Source of the DNA: Nitrosopumilus sp965262695
Lineage (GTDB): Archaea; Thermoproteota; Nitrososphaeria; Nitrososphaerales; Nitrosopumilaceae
DNA length: 64,000 nt
Assembly (NCBI RefSeq): GCF_965262695.1
Contig: NZ_OZ253550.1
Location: 124,001 to 188,000, forward strand
Direction: 5' to 3'
Shown here: one piece after another, positions 51,934 to 59,445 of the stretch
How positions within the stretch are numbered: the stretch's first letter is position 1
Layout: each line of letters begins with the position of its first letter
The notes under the pieces: generated by a model
What the model saw: the letters and a program-made list of their open reading frames with translations, nothing else
What the model was told of the DNA's origin: nothing
Databases searched by the model: none
Position numbers and translations under genes: made by a program

Positions 51934-52245
51934 CTCTGTTAATGCAGAATTGCTAATCAAAACTATTGCATAATGCTCATCATCATGATGATATGTCCAA
52001 TATCTAACATCACGAATTTCATTTTTTTGTCTTAATCCATGAGTTACTCCAGTCGTAACAGTATATCCAATTCTTTTTGCAAGTTTTGATTCTTTTGGCA
52101 TCAAAACTCTAAATCCTTCATTTTTGCCCTGAAAGCCAATACTTACCATATCTTCAACTGCATTTGATGCATCTTTTTCATCTTTGAGATCATATGTTTT
52201 TGCAACTGGCAAGTCTTTTGGATGAAAATCCATGATAATTGTCAT
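51922..52245 (-). CDS. Conserved hypothetical protein (107 aa)
   Basis: Soluble; no family recognised. Begins M-T-I-I-M-D-F-H-P-K-D-L-P, with H-H-D-D-E-H-Y-A-I-V-L at the C-terminus, where a run of histidines and acids could bind metal. It overlaps the PAP2 gene tail to tail by 12 bases. Confidence 0.65.
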   Translation of the reverse strand: MTIIMDFHPKDLPVAKTYDLKDEKDASNAVEDMVSIGFQGKNEGFRVLMPKESKLAKRIGYTVTTGVTHGLRQKNEIRDVRYWTYHHDDEHYAIVLISNSALTELGF

Positions 52246-52369
52246 ATATCTTGACTAATATTTTTTAAAAAAATGATATTTGCGATCAATATTAGTTAAT
52301 TTTCTTAACTGGTAAGTCAAATCCTGATTATATTAACAACTTAATCGACTCTTTTGATTTGTTTGAATA

Positions 52370-53341
52370 TTGGCATCATTAGAAAAAACAGTTTTGCAAC
52401 TACGTAAAAAACAACAAGAAGCAACTAAACTAAGAAAAAAAGCAGAAAAACAACTCAAAGATGTTATTTCAACTCAAAGACGTTCTTCATCAGGTCTTAA
52501 CTCTATTGATAGAAAAATTGAATCTGAGAAAGAGAATGTTTCAGATGTCTCTGGTGTATTAAATCAAAAAAATTCACAATTAGCAAGTATTGAAAGACTT
52601 GTTCAGGCTGCTGAAGAGCGCTTATCTAGAGAAAAAGAGACTATTGAACAAACTGAACAAGAAATTGAATTTTCTGAAAATCCTGAAGAAAAACAGTATG
52701 CTGAATCCAGATTACGCTCATTAAGAGACCATGTTGAAGAATTAACTTCTGAAATTAAAAGCAGACAAAAAACTGCCAAGAAAATTGCTGAAGATGTTGC
52801 TAAATTTGATAGCATAAAATCAAAAATTTCCACTAAAATCCAAAAACAATCTCAATCAAAACCATCACTTCGTGAAACAATGGCCTCAAGCAAGAAAGCC
52901 GCTGAAAAATTTGTCAAAGAATTAGAAAGACGAACAAAATCTGAAGACTCTGCAAAGAAAGCATTAGAAAAAGCATCTTCAAAATTAAAAGAACTTTTAG
53001 CTAAAAGAAAAACTGCAGCTAAAAAGAAACCAGCAAGAAAAACTGCAGCTAAAAAGAAACCAGCAAGAAAAACTGCAGCTAAAAAGAAACCAGCAAGAAA
53101 AACTGCAGCTAAAAAGAAACCAGCAAGAAAAACTGCAGCTAAAAAGAAACCAGCAAGAAAAACTGCAGCTAAAAAGAAACCAGCAAGAAAAACTGCAGCT
53201 AAAAAGAAACCAGCAAGAAAAACTGCAGCTAAAAAGAAACCAGCAAGAAAAACTGCAGCTAAAAAGAAACCAGCAAGAAAAACTGCAGCTAAAAAGAAAC
53301 CAGCAAGAAAAACTGCAGCTAAAAAGAAAAGAAAACGTTAG
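52370..53341 (+). CDS. Coiled-coil protein with histone-H1-like (K-T-A-A-K-K-K-P-A-R) tail (323 aa)
   Basis: TTG start. Residues 1-205 are charged heptad-like helix (Q-L-R-K-K-Q-Q-E-A-T-K-L-R-K-K, E-R-L-S-R-E-K-E-T-I-E-Q-T-E-Q-E) and should form a long coiled coil. The last 110 residues are ten exact K-T-A-A-K-K-K-P-A-R repeats and an eleventh partial one ending K-K-K-R-K-R. This Lys/Ala/Pro tail resembles eukaryotic H1 and bacterial AlgP/HctB chromatin proteins. It would coat DNA or another polyanion; the role is inferred from composition. Confidence 0.8.
   Translation: MASLEKTVLQLRKKQQEATKLRKKAEKQLKDVISTQRRSSSGLNSIDRKIESEKENVSDVSGVLNQKNSQLASIERLVQAAEERLSREKETIEQTEQEIEFSENPEEKQYAESRLRSLRDHVEELTSEIKSRQKTAKKIAEDVAKFDSIKSKISTKIQKQSQSKPSLRETMASSKKAAEKFVKELERRTKSEDSAKKALEKASSKLKELLAKRKTAAKKKPARKTAAKKKPARKTAAKKKPARKTAAKKKPARKTAAKKKPARKTAAKKKPARKTAAKKKPARKTAAKKKPARKTAAKKKPARKTAAKKKPARKTAAKKKRKR
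53011..53338 (+). repeat. 30-bp coding repeat, ten exact units plus partial
   Basis: Units of 30 bp start at 53011 and repeat without a single base change for ten copies (to 53310), then degenerate. Exact DNA identity, although Lys/Ala codons could vary silently, points to recent expansion or slippage. Confidence 0.95.
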
Positions 53342-53401
53342 AATAACTCATTCTTAGCTTTTTCCTATATCCTTAAACTAGGTTTTATGTAAATTTCTAC
53401 A

Positions 53402-54007
53402 ATGAAAAAACGTGGACCGATAATTACTGCATTTGGTATAGTTTTAGTAATTATTTCTCTTTCAATTGCAGTGTCTGCTATTCCAACTAGTGTTACTGGA
53501 CCTGGTGATTTGTTTGTCTCTTCATTGTTTGAAGATATGTTTGATGAAATTTCTAATGAAATTCAAATCATGCCTGATGATTCAGCCTATTTCTCTTACA
53601 CCACTTATTCTTCTGATGTGCCTATTTTGTGGGGTATTCAAATTATTGATTATCATGCTGGTGATGAACTGTCTATCACAATCTCAAATATTTTCGGAGA
53701 TGATTATGGAACGTTTGTTCAAGATGAACCAATTCTTTTTGAAGCGTTACAAATATCTCAATCTGATACATTAAATCTTGAAATTCATAATATTGGCACT
53801 CGTGATGTTACTGTAGTTACCATGTTTTCTGAAGACCCTGAAAATTCTGAATCTTTTACAAATCCTGATTCTCCTGTAATGAATATGGTTCTGCCTTTGA
53901 TGATTTCTGGGTTTCTATTAATTCTGGGAATTATTGTTTCAATAATTGGGGTTATAGTAATACTAGTAGATCTGAAAAATAATTATGATAATAAAAGAAA
54001 TTATTGA
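53402..54007 (+). CDS. Two-pass membrane protein with extracellular domain (201 aa)
   Basis: Helix 1 at about 7-28 and helix 2 at about 165-190 frame an acidic, Thr/Ser-rich domain of about 130 residues that should be extracellular: Y-F-S-Y-T-T-Y-S-S-D-V-P-I-L-W-G-I-Q-I-I and L-N-L-E-I-H-N-I-G-T-R-D-V-T-V look like a small beta-sandwich. No family recognised. It overlaps the OB-fold gene on the other strand by seven bases. Confidence 0.7.
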   Translation: MKKRGPIITAFGIVLVIISLSIAVSAIPTSVTGPGDLFVSSLFEDMFDEISNEIQIMPDDSAYFSYTTYSSDVPILWGIQIIDYHAGDELSITISNIFGDDYGTFVQDEPILFEALQISQSDTLNLEIHNIGTRDVTVVTMFSEDPENSESFTNPDSPVMNMVLPLMISGFLLILGIIVSIIGVIVILVDLKNNYDNKRNY

Positions 54008-54315
54008 GGATTTACTTCCATCTGACCAAATTTGCCTTTTGTTAAAGACACTTCACCTTTGAATTCATTGGTGTATCCATTTGTGATTACAACAACATCT
54101 CCAACATTTACTGCTTTGATATCATCTCCCCACAATGTCAATTTCATTTGGTCATCTTCAGTTTCACCATCAGCTATAACCGCATCACAGACATCTACTG
54201 TTCCTCCACTTTTTAGATTAACAGTTCTTGGGTCTCCTTTACTTTTTACTTCGGCTTTAGCATTTATTCCACTTCGCATTTTTTTTACTTGTGCAATTGG
54301 TATGAATTCTGCCAT
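54001..54315 (-). CDS. OB-fold nucleic-acid-binding protein (104 aa)
   Basis: Single OB fold: K-A-E-V-K-S-K-G-D-P-R-T-V-N-L-K-S-G-G-T-V-D-V-C-D-A-V-I-A-D, L-T-L-W-G-D-D-I and V-G-D-V-V-V-I-T-N-G-Y-T-N-E-F-K-G-E-V-S-L-T. The L-W-G-D/V-x-x-G-D-V motif is typical of archaeal RPA/SSB-like OB folds. It probably binds single-stranded DNA; RNA binding is possible. Only one OB domain is present, unlike multi-domain RPA. Confidence 0.8.
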   Translation of the reverse strand: MAEFIPIAQVKKMRSGINAKAEVKSKGDPRTVNLKSGGTVDVCDAVIADGETEDDQMKLTLWGDDIKAVNVGDVVVITNGYTNEFKGEVSLTKGKFGQMEVNPQ

Positions 54316-54436
54316 GTATTTTTGAGTCCATTACGCACGATTATAAGCTTTGTTAAAATTTTGTCAAATTAACAGATCATTTTTCAAATTTATCAAAATA
54401 GTAATCGAAAAATACTGCTCTTTTACCATTCTCATT

Positions 54437-54538
54437 GCAGAGATATCGAAGCCCGGTCAACCGAGAGGGACTCAAGATCTTCTAAAATAGGAAATCCCTT
54501 CTCTCAGGAGTTCGTGGGTTCAAATCCCACTCTCTGCA
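54437..54538 (+). tRNA. tRNA-Leu (anticodon CAA) with 17-nt intron
   Basis: Acceptor GCAGAGA pairs with TCTCTGC, discriminator A, no CCA in the DNA. T arm GTGGG-TTCAAAT-CCCAC. The anticodon stem AGGGA (54466-54470) pairs with TCCCT (54495-54499). Mature loop C-T-C-A-A-G-A gives anticodon CAA, which reads TTG. The 17-base insert ATCTTCTAAAATAGGAA (54477-54493) sits one base after the anticodon, the canonical archaeal position 37/38. A class II variable arm with CTC...GAG follows. Confidence 0.9.
54477..54493 (+). other. tRNA-Leu intron (17 nt, position 37/38)
   Basis: Lies directly after G37 (54476) and before A38 (54494) of the anticodon loop. The flanking pairings are those expected for splicing endonuclease recognition, but a full bulge-helix-bulge was not folded here. 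Confidence 0.7.
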
Positions 54539-54571
54539 CTAAATTTTCTATAAAATTGTAAATTTTTGAAA

Positions 54572-54694
54572 TTAAGCAACAAGTGCTTTAACTTTGCTTA
54601 CAGAATGCTCTGAAATCTGTTTGTGCATTTCTGCTACACTTTCGTCCTTGAATGATAAATTGCATCTAAAACACTTCCAAACCATTTCGGACAT
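54572..54694 (-). CDS. Tiny C2H2 zinc-finger protein (40 aa)
   Basis: M-S-E-M-V-W-K-C-F-R-C-N, then H24 and H30: C8-x2-C11-x12-H24-x5-H30, a classical C2H2 finger, with a C-terminal helix H-S-V-S-K-V-K-A-L-V-A. The ATG overlaps a seven-base inverted repeat (54693-54710), which could be an autoregulatory site. Single-finger proteins of this kind are known in archaea and can bind DNA or protein. Confidence 0.65.
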   Translation of the reverse strand: MSEMVWKCFRCNLSFKDESVAEMHKQISEHSVSKVKALVA

Positions 54695-54710
54695 GCCTAA
54701 CTATAGGCAT
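54693..54710. promoter_or_regulatory. Inverted repeat ATGCCTA-ACTA-TAGGCAT over the zinc-finger start
   Basis: Seven-base arms, four-base spacer. The right edge of the zinc-finger coding start lies in the left arm. Candidate operator, perhaps bound by the zinc finger itself. Confidence 0.4.
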
Positions 54711-54879
54711 AATTTGCTTATAAAGATATTGCATGATTGATCCAATTTGTTACAATACCTGATCATTGTTTTGAAAAACATGTAATTTTTTTAATTTTTC
54801 AGATCAGAATGAAATTTTTTCATGACTAACCCTTGATCCAAGGGTTTAGAAACAAAAAAACTAGCATATTCTTTGAAAG

Positions 54880-55500
54880 ATGGTAGATATTTTTGAAATT
54901 TTTGGAGAATTATCATATTTTGGAATTTTTCTTGTATTAATTCTTGTAAATGCATCTCCAATCTTAATGCCGCCAAGCTGGATTGTATTGACATCTTTCT
55001 ATCTTCTTGATCCCAGTTTGAATATTGTGTTTCTTGCTATGGTTGGTGCAACAGGTGCTACTATTGGTAGATTCTTTCTCAAAAAAATCAGTGGATTATT
55101 TAGAAAGTTTGTTGGAGAAGAACAAAAATCAAATCTTGACATAATTGGTGATTATCTTAATCACAAAAAGTATGGTTATCTACTTGCATCATTTCTTTTT
55201 GGTGCTACTCCGCTTCCAAGCAATATGTTATTTATCACATATGGATTAATGCGTGCAAAGAGTATTGGAATCTATATTGGATTTTGGTTTGGTAGAACAA
55301 TTTCATACATTATCATGATCTATTTTGGAAATGCTGTTTTGCAACCTTTCTTGGAAATTTTCGAGGATCGTCTAACTGGAATTTTGTTAATTGATGGTGT
55401 AGGAATAGGAGTAATCGTTCTGTTTGCATCAATAAACTGGACAGTATTAATTACTCAGAGAAAAATTAAATTTGTCAAACCAAAAATATGGCGATTCTAA
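54880..55500 (+). CDS. DedA/VTT-like membrane protein (206 aa)
   Basis: Four to five hydrophobic helices. F-G-A-T-P-L-P-S-N and the preceding G-A-T-G-A-T-I-G-R-F-F resemble the re-entrant loops of DedA/VTT-domain proteins, which move lipids such as undecaprenyl phosphate across membranes. Shorter than typical DedA proteins and without the full consensus, so family assignment is moderate. It abuts the HD hydrolase gene with no gap. Confidence 0.65.
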   Translation: MVDIFEIFGELSYFGIFLVLILVNASPILMPPSWIVLTSFYLLDPSLNIVFLAMVGATGATIGRFFLKKISGLFRKFVGEEQKSNLDIIGDYLNHKKYGYLLASFLFGATPLPSNMLFITYGLMRAKSIGIYIGFWFGRTISYIIMIYFGNAVLQPFLEIFEDRLTGILLIDGVGIGVIVLFASINWTVLITQRKIKFVKPKIWRF

Positions 55501-56121
55501 ATGAAGGTTCTTGAATTACTCAAAAAAGATGTGAAAAAAATTATGGAAAATGATCCAGCTCATGACTTTGAACATATTATGAGAGTATACAAAAATGCAC
55601 AAAAAATCTGTAAAATAGAAAAAGCAAATGAAAAATTGGTTTTAAGTGCTGCATTATTACATGATATTGTTTCTTACCCAAAATCTGACAAACGCTCAAA
55701 AATGTCTTCAGTTGAAAGTGCAAAAAAGTCCAAACAAATCCTAAAAAAATATGATTTTAATGAAAATGAAATTGCAATAGTTTCAGATGCTATTCGTGAC
55801 CATAGCTTTTCTCAAAAGAAAATTCCTAAAACTATTGAAGGGAAAATTCTACAAGATTCAGATAGATTAGATGCATTAGGTGCAATTGGTATTGCTCGGG
55901 TTTTTGCTACAGGCGGTTCTTTGAAGAGACCTTTTTACAATATCGATGACCCGTTTTGCAAAAAAAGAACTCCTGATGATAAAACATGGACTGTGGATCA
56001 TTTCTTTCAAAAATTACTGAAACTTGAATCTCTCATGAATACAAAATCTGGAAAAATAGAAGCAAAAAGAAGAACTAGAATTCTAAAAGACTATCTTAAA
56101 CAACTAAAACAAGAAGTTTAA
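55501..56121 (+). CDS. HD-domain phosphohydrolase (206 aa)
   Basis: Metal-dependent phosphohydrolase of the HD superfamily: H21-D22-F-E-H, the H54-D55 pair in L-L-H-D-I-V, H in I-R-D-H-S-F and the late D in Q-D-S-D-R-L-D-A-L-G-A-I-G. This last motif is common in small HD hydrolases of the YedJ type. Substrate (nucleotide or other phosphate) unknown. Starts one base after the DedA-like stop, so the two form an operon. Confidence 0.88.
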   Translation: MKVLELLKKDVKKIMENDPAHDFEHIMRVYKNAQKICKIEKANEKLVLSAALLHDIVSYPKSDKRSKMSSVESAKKSKQILKKYDFNENEIAIVSDAIRDHSFSQKKIPKTIEGKILQDSDRLDALGAIGIARVFATGGSLKRPFYNIDDPFCKKRTPDDKTWTVDHFFQKLLKLESLMNTKSGKIEAKRRTRILKDYLKQLKQEV

Positions 56122-56429
56122 CCGTAATCGACATACCTGTCATATCTTTTCTCAATCTCTTTATTCAATCCTGAAATTATTTTCTCGTATTCTTCATTTT
56201 TTCTAAAATCAATGTACTTTCGAATCGCATCAAATTTCTCGTCTTTAGGATATGATTCAAAGACTGGTTCTACCATCTTTAGATATTCTAGGGTTTTCTC
56301 ACGAAATTCCTCTCTTGTGGGTTTTTTGATGCCTTTCATTCTAAACTCAACAGATGCCCAACTTGCACCAACTACATGTGGTAGTAAATCAAATGCCCTT
56401 TGAATCTCATAACGTTCGTCGTTTCTCAT
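56118..56429 (-). CDS. Conserved hypothetical helical protein (103 aa)
   Basis: All-helical, charged: E-I-Q-R-A-F-D-L-L-P-H-V-V-G-A-S-W-A-S-V-E-F-R, then I-K-K-P-T-R-E-E-F and an E/K-rich end. Overlaps hemB by four bases (ATGA), so it is translated with the haem gene, but no haem-binding motif is visible. No family recognised. Confidence 0.65.
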   Translation of the reverse strand: MRNDERYEIQRAFDLLPHVVGASWASVEFRMKGIKKPTREEFREKTLEYLKMVEPVFESYPKDEKFDAIRKYIDFRKNEEYEKIISGLNKEIEKRYDRYVDYG

Positions 56430-57406
56430 GATTCTTGAAGAAATTTTGCAGCAGATTTTGCAAAATAGGTAACTATCATGTCTGCACCTGCCCTCTTTAT
56501 TGAATACAGTATCTCTTCAGTCATGTCTTTTTCATTGACATATCCTAACTGTGAAGCAGCCTTTACCAATGCATATTCCCCAGAAACACTATAAGCTGAA
56601 ACTGGAACATTGAATCTTCTTCTTGTTTCTGCAATCAAATCCAAATATGATAATGCAGGTTTTATCATTACAATGTCTACTCCTTCATTGATGTCCGTTT
56701 CTACTTCCATCATTGCTTCTCTGGCATTTGTGTATGGAACTTGGTATGTTTTTCTGTCTCCAAATTTTGGTGCACATTCTGCAGCATCTCTAAATGGTGC
56801 ATAAAAGTTTGAACGATGTTTTGCAGAGTGAGACATTATTGAAACATCTGAATAACCTTCATCATCTAGTGCTTTTCTGATTGCTGCAACTTGCCCATCC
56901 ATCATTGCAGAAGGTGAAACTGTATCTACTCCTGCTTTTGCTTGACTTACTGCAATTTTTGAAAGGGTTTCTAAACTAGTATCATTATCAATTTTATTTC
57001 CTTGAACAATTCCACAATGCCCTGTGGATGTAAACTGACACAGACATACATCTGCCATAATTACCATCTTGTCTCCAAAGTTTTCTCTGATCTGGGAAAT
57101 TGCTTTTTGCACAATTCCGTTATCTTCAAATGCAGAAGTTCCTGCGTCATCTTTTTGAGTTGGAATTCCAAATAACATGATTGCAGGAATGCCTAAATCA
57201 CTAATGGTTCCTACCTCGTCATTGACATCATCAAGTGGAAGTCTTTCAATGGCTGTCATTGATTCTACTTTGGTTCTTGTCTTTAGATCTTCTTGAACAA
57301 ATACTGGACAAATGAAATCTTTTGGAGAAAGTGTTGTCTGTTGAACCAATTCTCTCATTTTATCTGATGTTCTTAATCTGCGTAGACGTCTAGTTGGAAA
57401 TGACAT
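56426..57406 (-). CDS. hemB: 5-aminolevulinate dehydratase HemB
   Basis: Makes porphobilinogen from two 5-aminolevulinates. 326 residues from the preferred ATG 57406 (M-S-F-P-T-R-R-L-R-R-L); the longer open frame upstream would be in hemA. Zinc-site cysteines C121, C123 and C131 (A-D-V-C-L-C...G-H-C-G), Schiff-base lysines K196 (S-A-K-H-R-S) and K249 (V-M-I-K-P-A). It lies at the end of the sirC-hemA-hemB unit on the minus strand. Confidence 0.96.
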   Translation of the reverse strand: MSFPTRRLRRLRTSDKMRELVQQTTLSPKDFICPVFVQEDLKTRTKVESMTAIERLPLDDVNDEVGTISDLGIPAIMLFGIPTQKDDAGTSAFEDNGIVQKAISQIRENFGDKMVIMADVCLCQFTSTGHCGIVQGNKIDNDTSLETLSKIAVSQAKAGVDTVSPSAMMDGQVAAIRKALDDEGYSDVSIMSHSAKHRSNFYAPFRDAAECAPKFGDRKTYQVPYTNAREAMMEVETDINEGVDIVMIKPALSYLDLIAETRRRFNVPVSAYSVSGEYALVKAASQLGYVNEKDMTEEILYSIKRAGADMIVTYFAKSAAKFLQES

Positions 57407-57437
57407 GTTAGAAATTCTCTTTGGGTAAAATATAATC

Positions 57438-58709
57438 CTAGTCTGCCTGTTCTTGTTTTTTATAGTCAAAGAGCTTGCTTGCCAAGTCAACTACCTCTGG
57501 ATTGCCTTGTTCAGAAGCTTTTCGTATATTGTTCATTGGGGTTGAAACAATACTCTCAACTACTGCTTTGGTTAATTCGTCAATAATCTTGATTCTTTTC
57601 TCATCTTTTTCATCTAGCATTTGAAGTGCCTTTTGCAATTCTTTTGCTCTAAGTGATTCAATGTTCTTGAATACGTCTTTTACCAGTGGTTCTGCTTCTA
57701 GTCTTTTCATTGAGGCTTCTAATACAGAAACTTCCTCGTTAATTATATTTTCAACGGTTTTTACCTTGTTTAATCTAGCATTCATGTTCTTCTCAACCAT
57801 TTCTGCAATTTGATCAAGATTCATCAATTTTACACCTCCAATTGTTGCAACTTTTTCATCAACTGTTCTTGGATTTGATAAATCCAAAATCATCATGCCT
57901 TTACTCTTGTCATTCATTGCCTCTGTAATTCGATCATATGTTACAAGAAAATATGGAGCAGTTGTTGCAACAAATATCACATCATAATTGTCAAATCCTG
58001 AAAGAACTTCTTCAAATTTAACTGGGTTTCCTCCCATTGTTTCACAAAATGTTTTTGATCTGCTTAGTGTTCTGCTTGTAACATCAAATGCATAACCACG
58101 TCTTTGTAATGACTTTGCAACTAGTGTGGAAACTTCTCCAGTTCCAATCAGTAATGTTTTCTTTGTTTTTAATTCATCAATGTTTTCTTCAGCAAGTTTT
58201 ACTGCCATTGATCCAACTGATATCCCTCCTTTGCCAATTCCACTAGCGTTTCTAATTCTGGTACCTATTCTGATTGCTTTATCAAATAATGTGTTAAGAT
58301 GCTGACCAGATGCTTTTATCTCTCTTGCAGAAGTAATGGAATTCTTGATTTGACCTAGAATTTGTTCTTCACCTAATACCATGGAATCCAAACCAGATGT
58401 TAGTTTCAATAAGTGATGTAAAGCATTTTGATTCTCTTCGATTTCCATATTTTCATCAAAAACTTGTTCTTCTAATCCTGCCAGTGATGCCCATGTTTTC
58501 TTTATTTTGTCTACTTCCTGACTTTTTGATTTTCCAAATAATTCTATTCTATTGCATGTTTGAATTATAACGCATTCATCTAATCCTGAATGTTTTTTGA
58601 ATTGCTCATATGCTTCTTCAATGTCTTTTATTGTAAATTGTTCTAAAATATGGATTGGTGAGTTACGAAAAGTCACACGTGCATTAATGATGTTTTGATT
58701 CATTTCCAA
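57438..58709 (-). CDS. hemA: Glutamyl-tRNA reductase HemA
   Basis: First enzyme of C5 tetrapyrrole synthesis; 423 residues. Catalytic C52 in I-Q-T-C-N-R-I-E-L-F, V-L-G-E-E-Q-I-L-G-Q-I, G-I-G-K-G-G-I-S-V-G-S-M, the NADPH site L-I-G-T-G-E-V-S and a C-terminal dimerisation helix. It overlaps the SirC-like gene by ten bases and is followed by hemB. Together with HemL this starts the pathway from glutamyl-tRNA, whose tRNA is encoded at 15.7 kb. Confidence 0.96.
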   Translation of the reverse strand: MEMNQNIINARVTFRNSPIHILEQFTIKDIEEAYEQFKKHSGLDECVIIQTCNRIELFGKSKSQEVDKIKKTWASLAGLEEQVFDENMEIEENQNALHHLLKLTSGLDSMVLGEEQILGQIKNSITSAREIKASGQHLNTLFDKAIRIGTRIRNASGIGKGGISVGSMAVKLAEENIDELKTKKTLLIGTGEVSTLVAKSLQRRGYAFDVTSRTLSRSKTFCETMGGNPVKFEEVLSGFDNYDVIFVATTAPYFLVTYDRITEAMNDKSKGMMILDLSNPRTVDEKVATIGGVKLMNLDQIAEMVEKNMNARLNKVKTVENIINEEVSVLEASMKRLEAEPLVKDVFKNIESLRAKELQKALQMLDEKDEKRIKIIDELTKAVVESIVSTPMNNIRKASEQGNPEVVDLASKLFDYKKQEQAD

Positions 58710-59353
58710 TTCCTCACTATTGTAATGGCTCTTTTTTCAGCTTTTTTCATCTGACCGTCTTTTATTAACTGATCAATCTCATTATCAGCCATGATACTTC
58801 GAAGACATGCTTTTCTTTCTGTTGGAGTTTCAATCTCGTCTTTTGCAGCATCTCTTGCGATCTTTTGAATTTTGATTTGTCCAATGTCTTCTTTTGTGAT
58901 AATTTTCTTAAACATTTGTTCTGATTTTTTCTTGAGTTTTTTTGACATTGCAGGACTTCGCCCTCCAGTAAAAATTGCAATTTGAATCATTTTTTCAAAA
59001 TCAATTATTGCAGGATTTGAGAAATCACTTTCTTCAGGATTATCTGAACTATATGTGATGATTTTTTTCTTTTTTCCTTCATTGATAATTTTTTGATTGA
59101 GTTTTTTATCATTAGTTGTTGAAATTATGATGTCTGGTTTGAATTTTGAAATAAATTTGGTATCTTGAATTTTTTGTTTTTTTAATTGGATTTTTTTTGA
59201 TTTGGCAAGTTTGGTAATTTGTGGAATTACTTTATCGCTGATAACCATGATGTTACATTCTTGTCTTATCAAAGACTTGATTCTTTTTTGTGCTTCATTC
59301 CCTCCTCCAATCACTATTACTGATTTATCTTGAAGGTTCAGGTCTACTATCAT
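58700..59353 (-). CDS. Precorrin-2 dehydrogenase / sirohydrochlorin synthase (SirC-like, Met8/CysG-N family)
   Basis: 217 residues. N-terminal Rossmann fold with V-I-V-I-G-G-G-N-E-A-Q-K-R, D-I-I-I-S-T-T-N-D, F-S-N-P-A-I-I-D-F and the T-G-G-R-S-P-A-M-S-K of the Met8/CysG-N/SirC family. It oxidises precorrin-2 to sirohydrochlorin with NAD. Such enzymes may also insert iron (Met8, CysG) or leave that to a separate chelatase; the catalytic Asp of the chelatase activity cannot be judged here. First gene of the unit, divergent from the AhbAB fusion. Confidence 0.87.
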   Translation of the reverse strand: MIVDLNLQDKSVIVIGGGNEAQKRIKSLIRQECNIMVISDKVIPQITKLAKSKKIQLKKQKIQDTKFISKFKPDIIISTTNDKKLNQKIINEGKKKKIITYSSDNPEESDFSNPAIIDFEKMIQIAIFTGGRSPAMSKKLKKKSEQMFKKIITKEDIGQIKIQKIARDAAKDEIETPTERKACLRSIMADNEIDQLIKDGQMKKAEKRAITIVRNWK

Positions 59354-59445
59354 CGATCAAAAGCCCTTCGATTTCTATTTATGTATTAAAATTTCTACAT
59401 GTGTACCCAGCTACATTTTTAATTGAATGGAAGAGTCTTTGTCAT

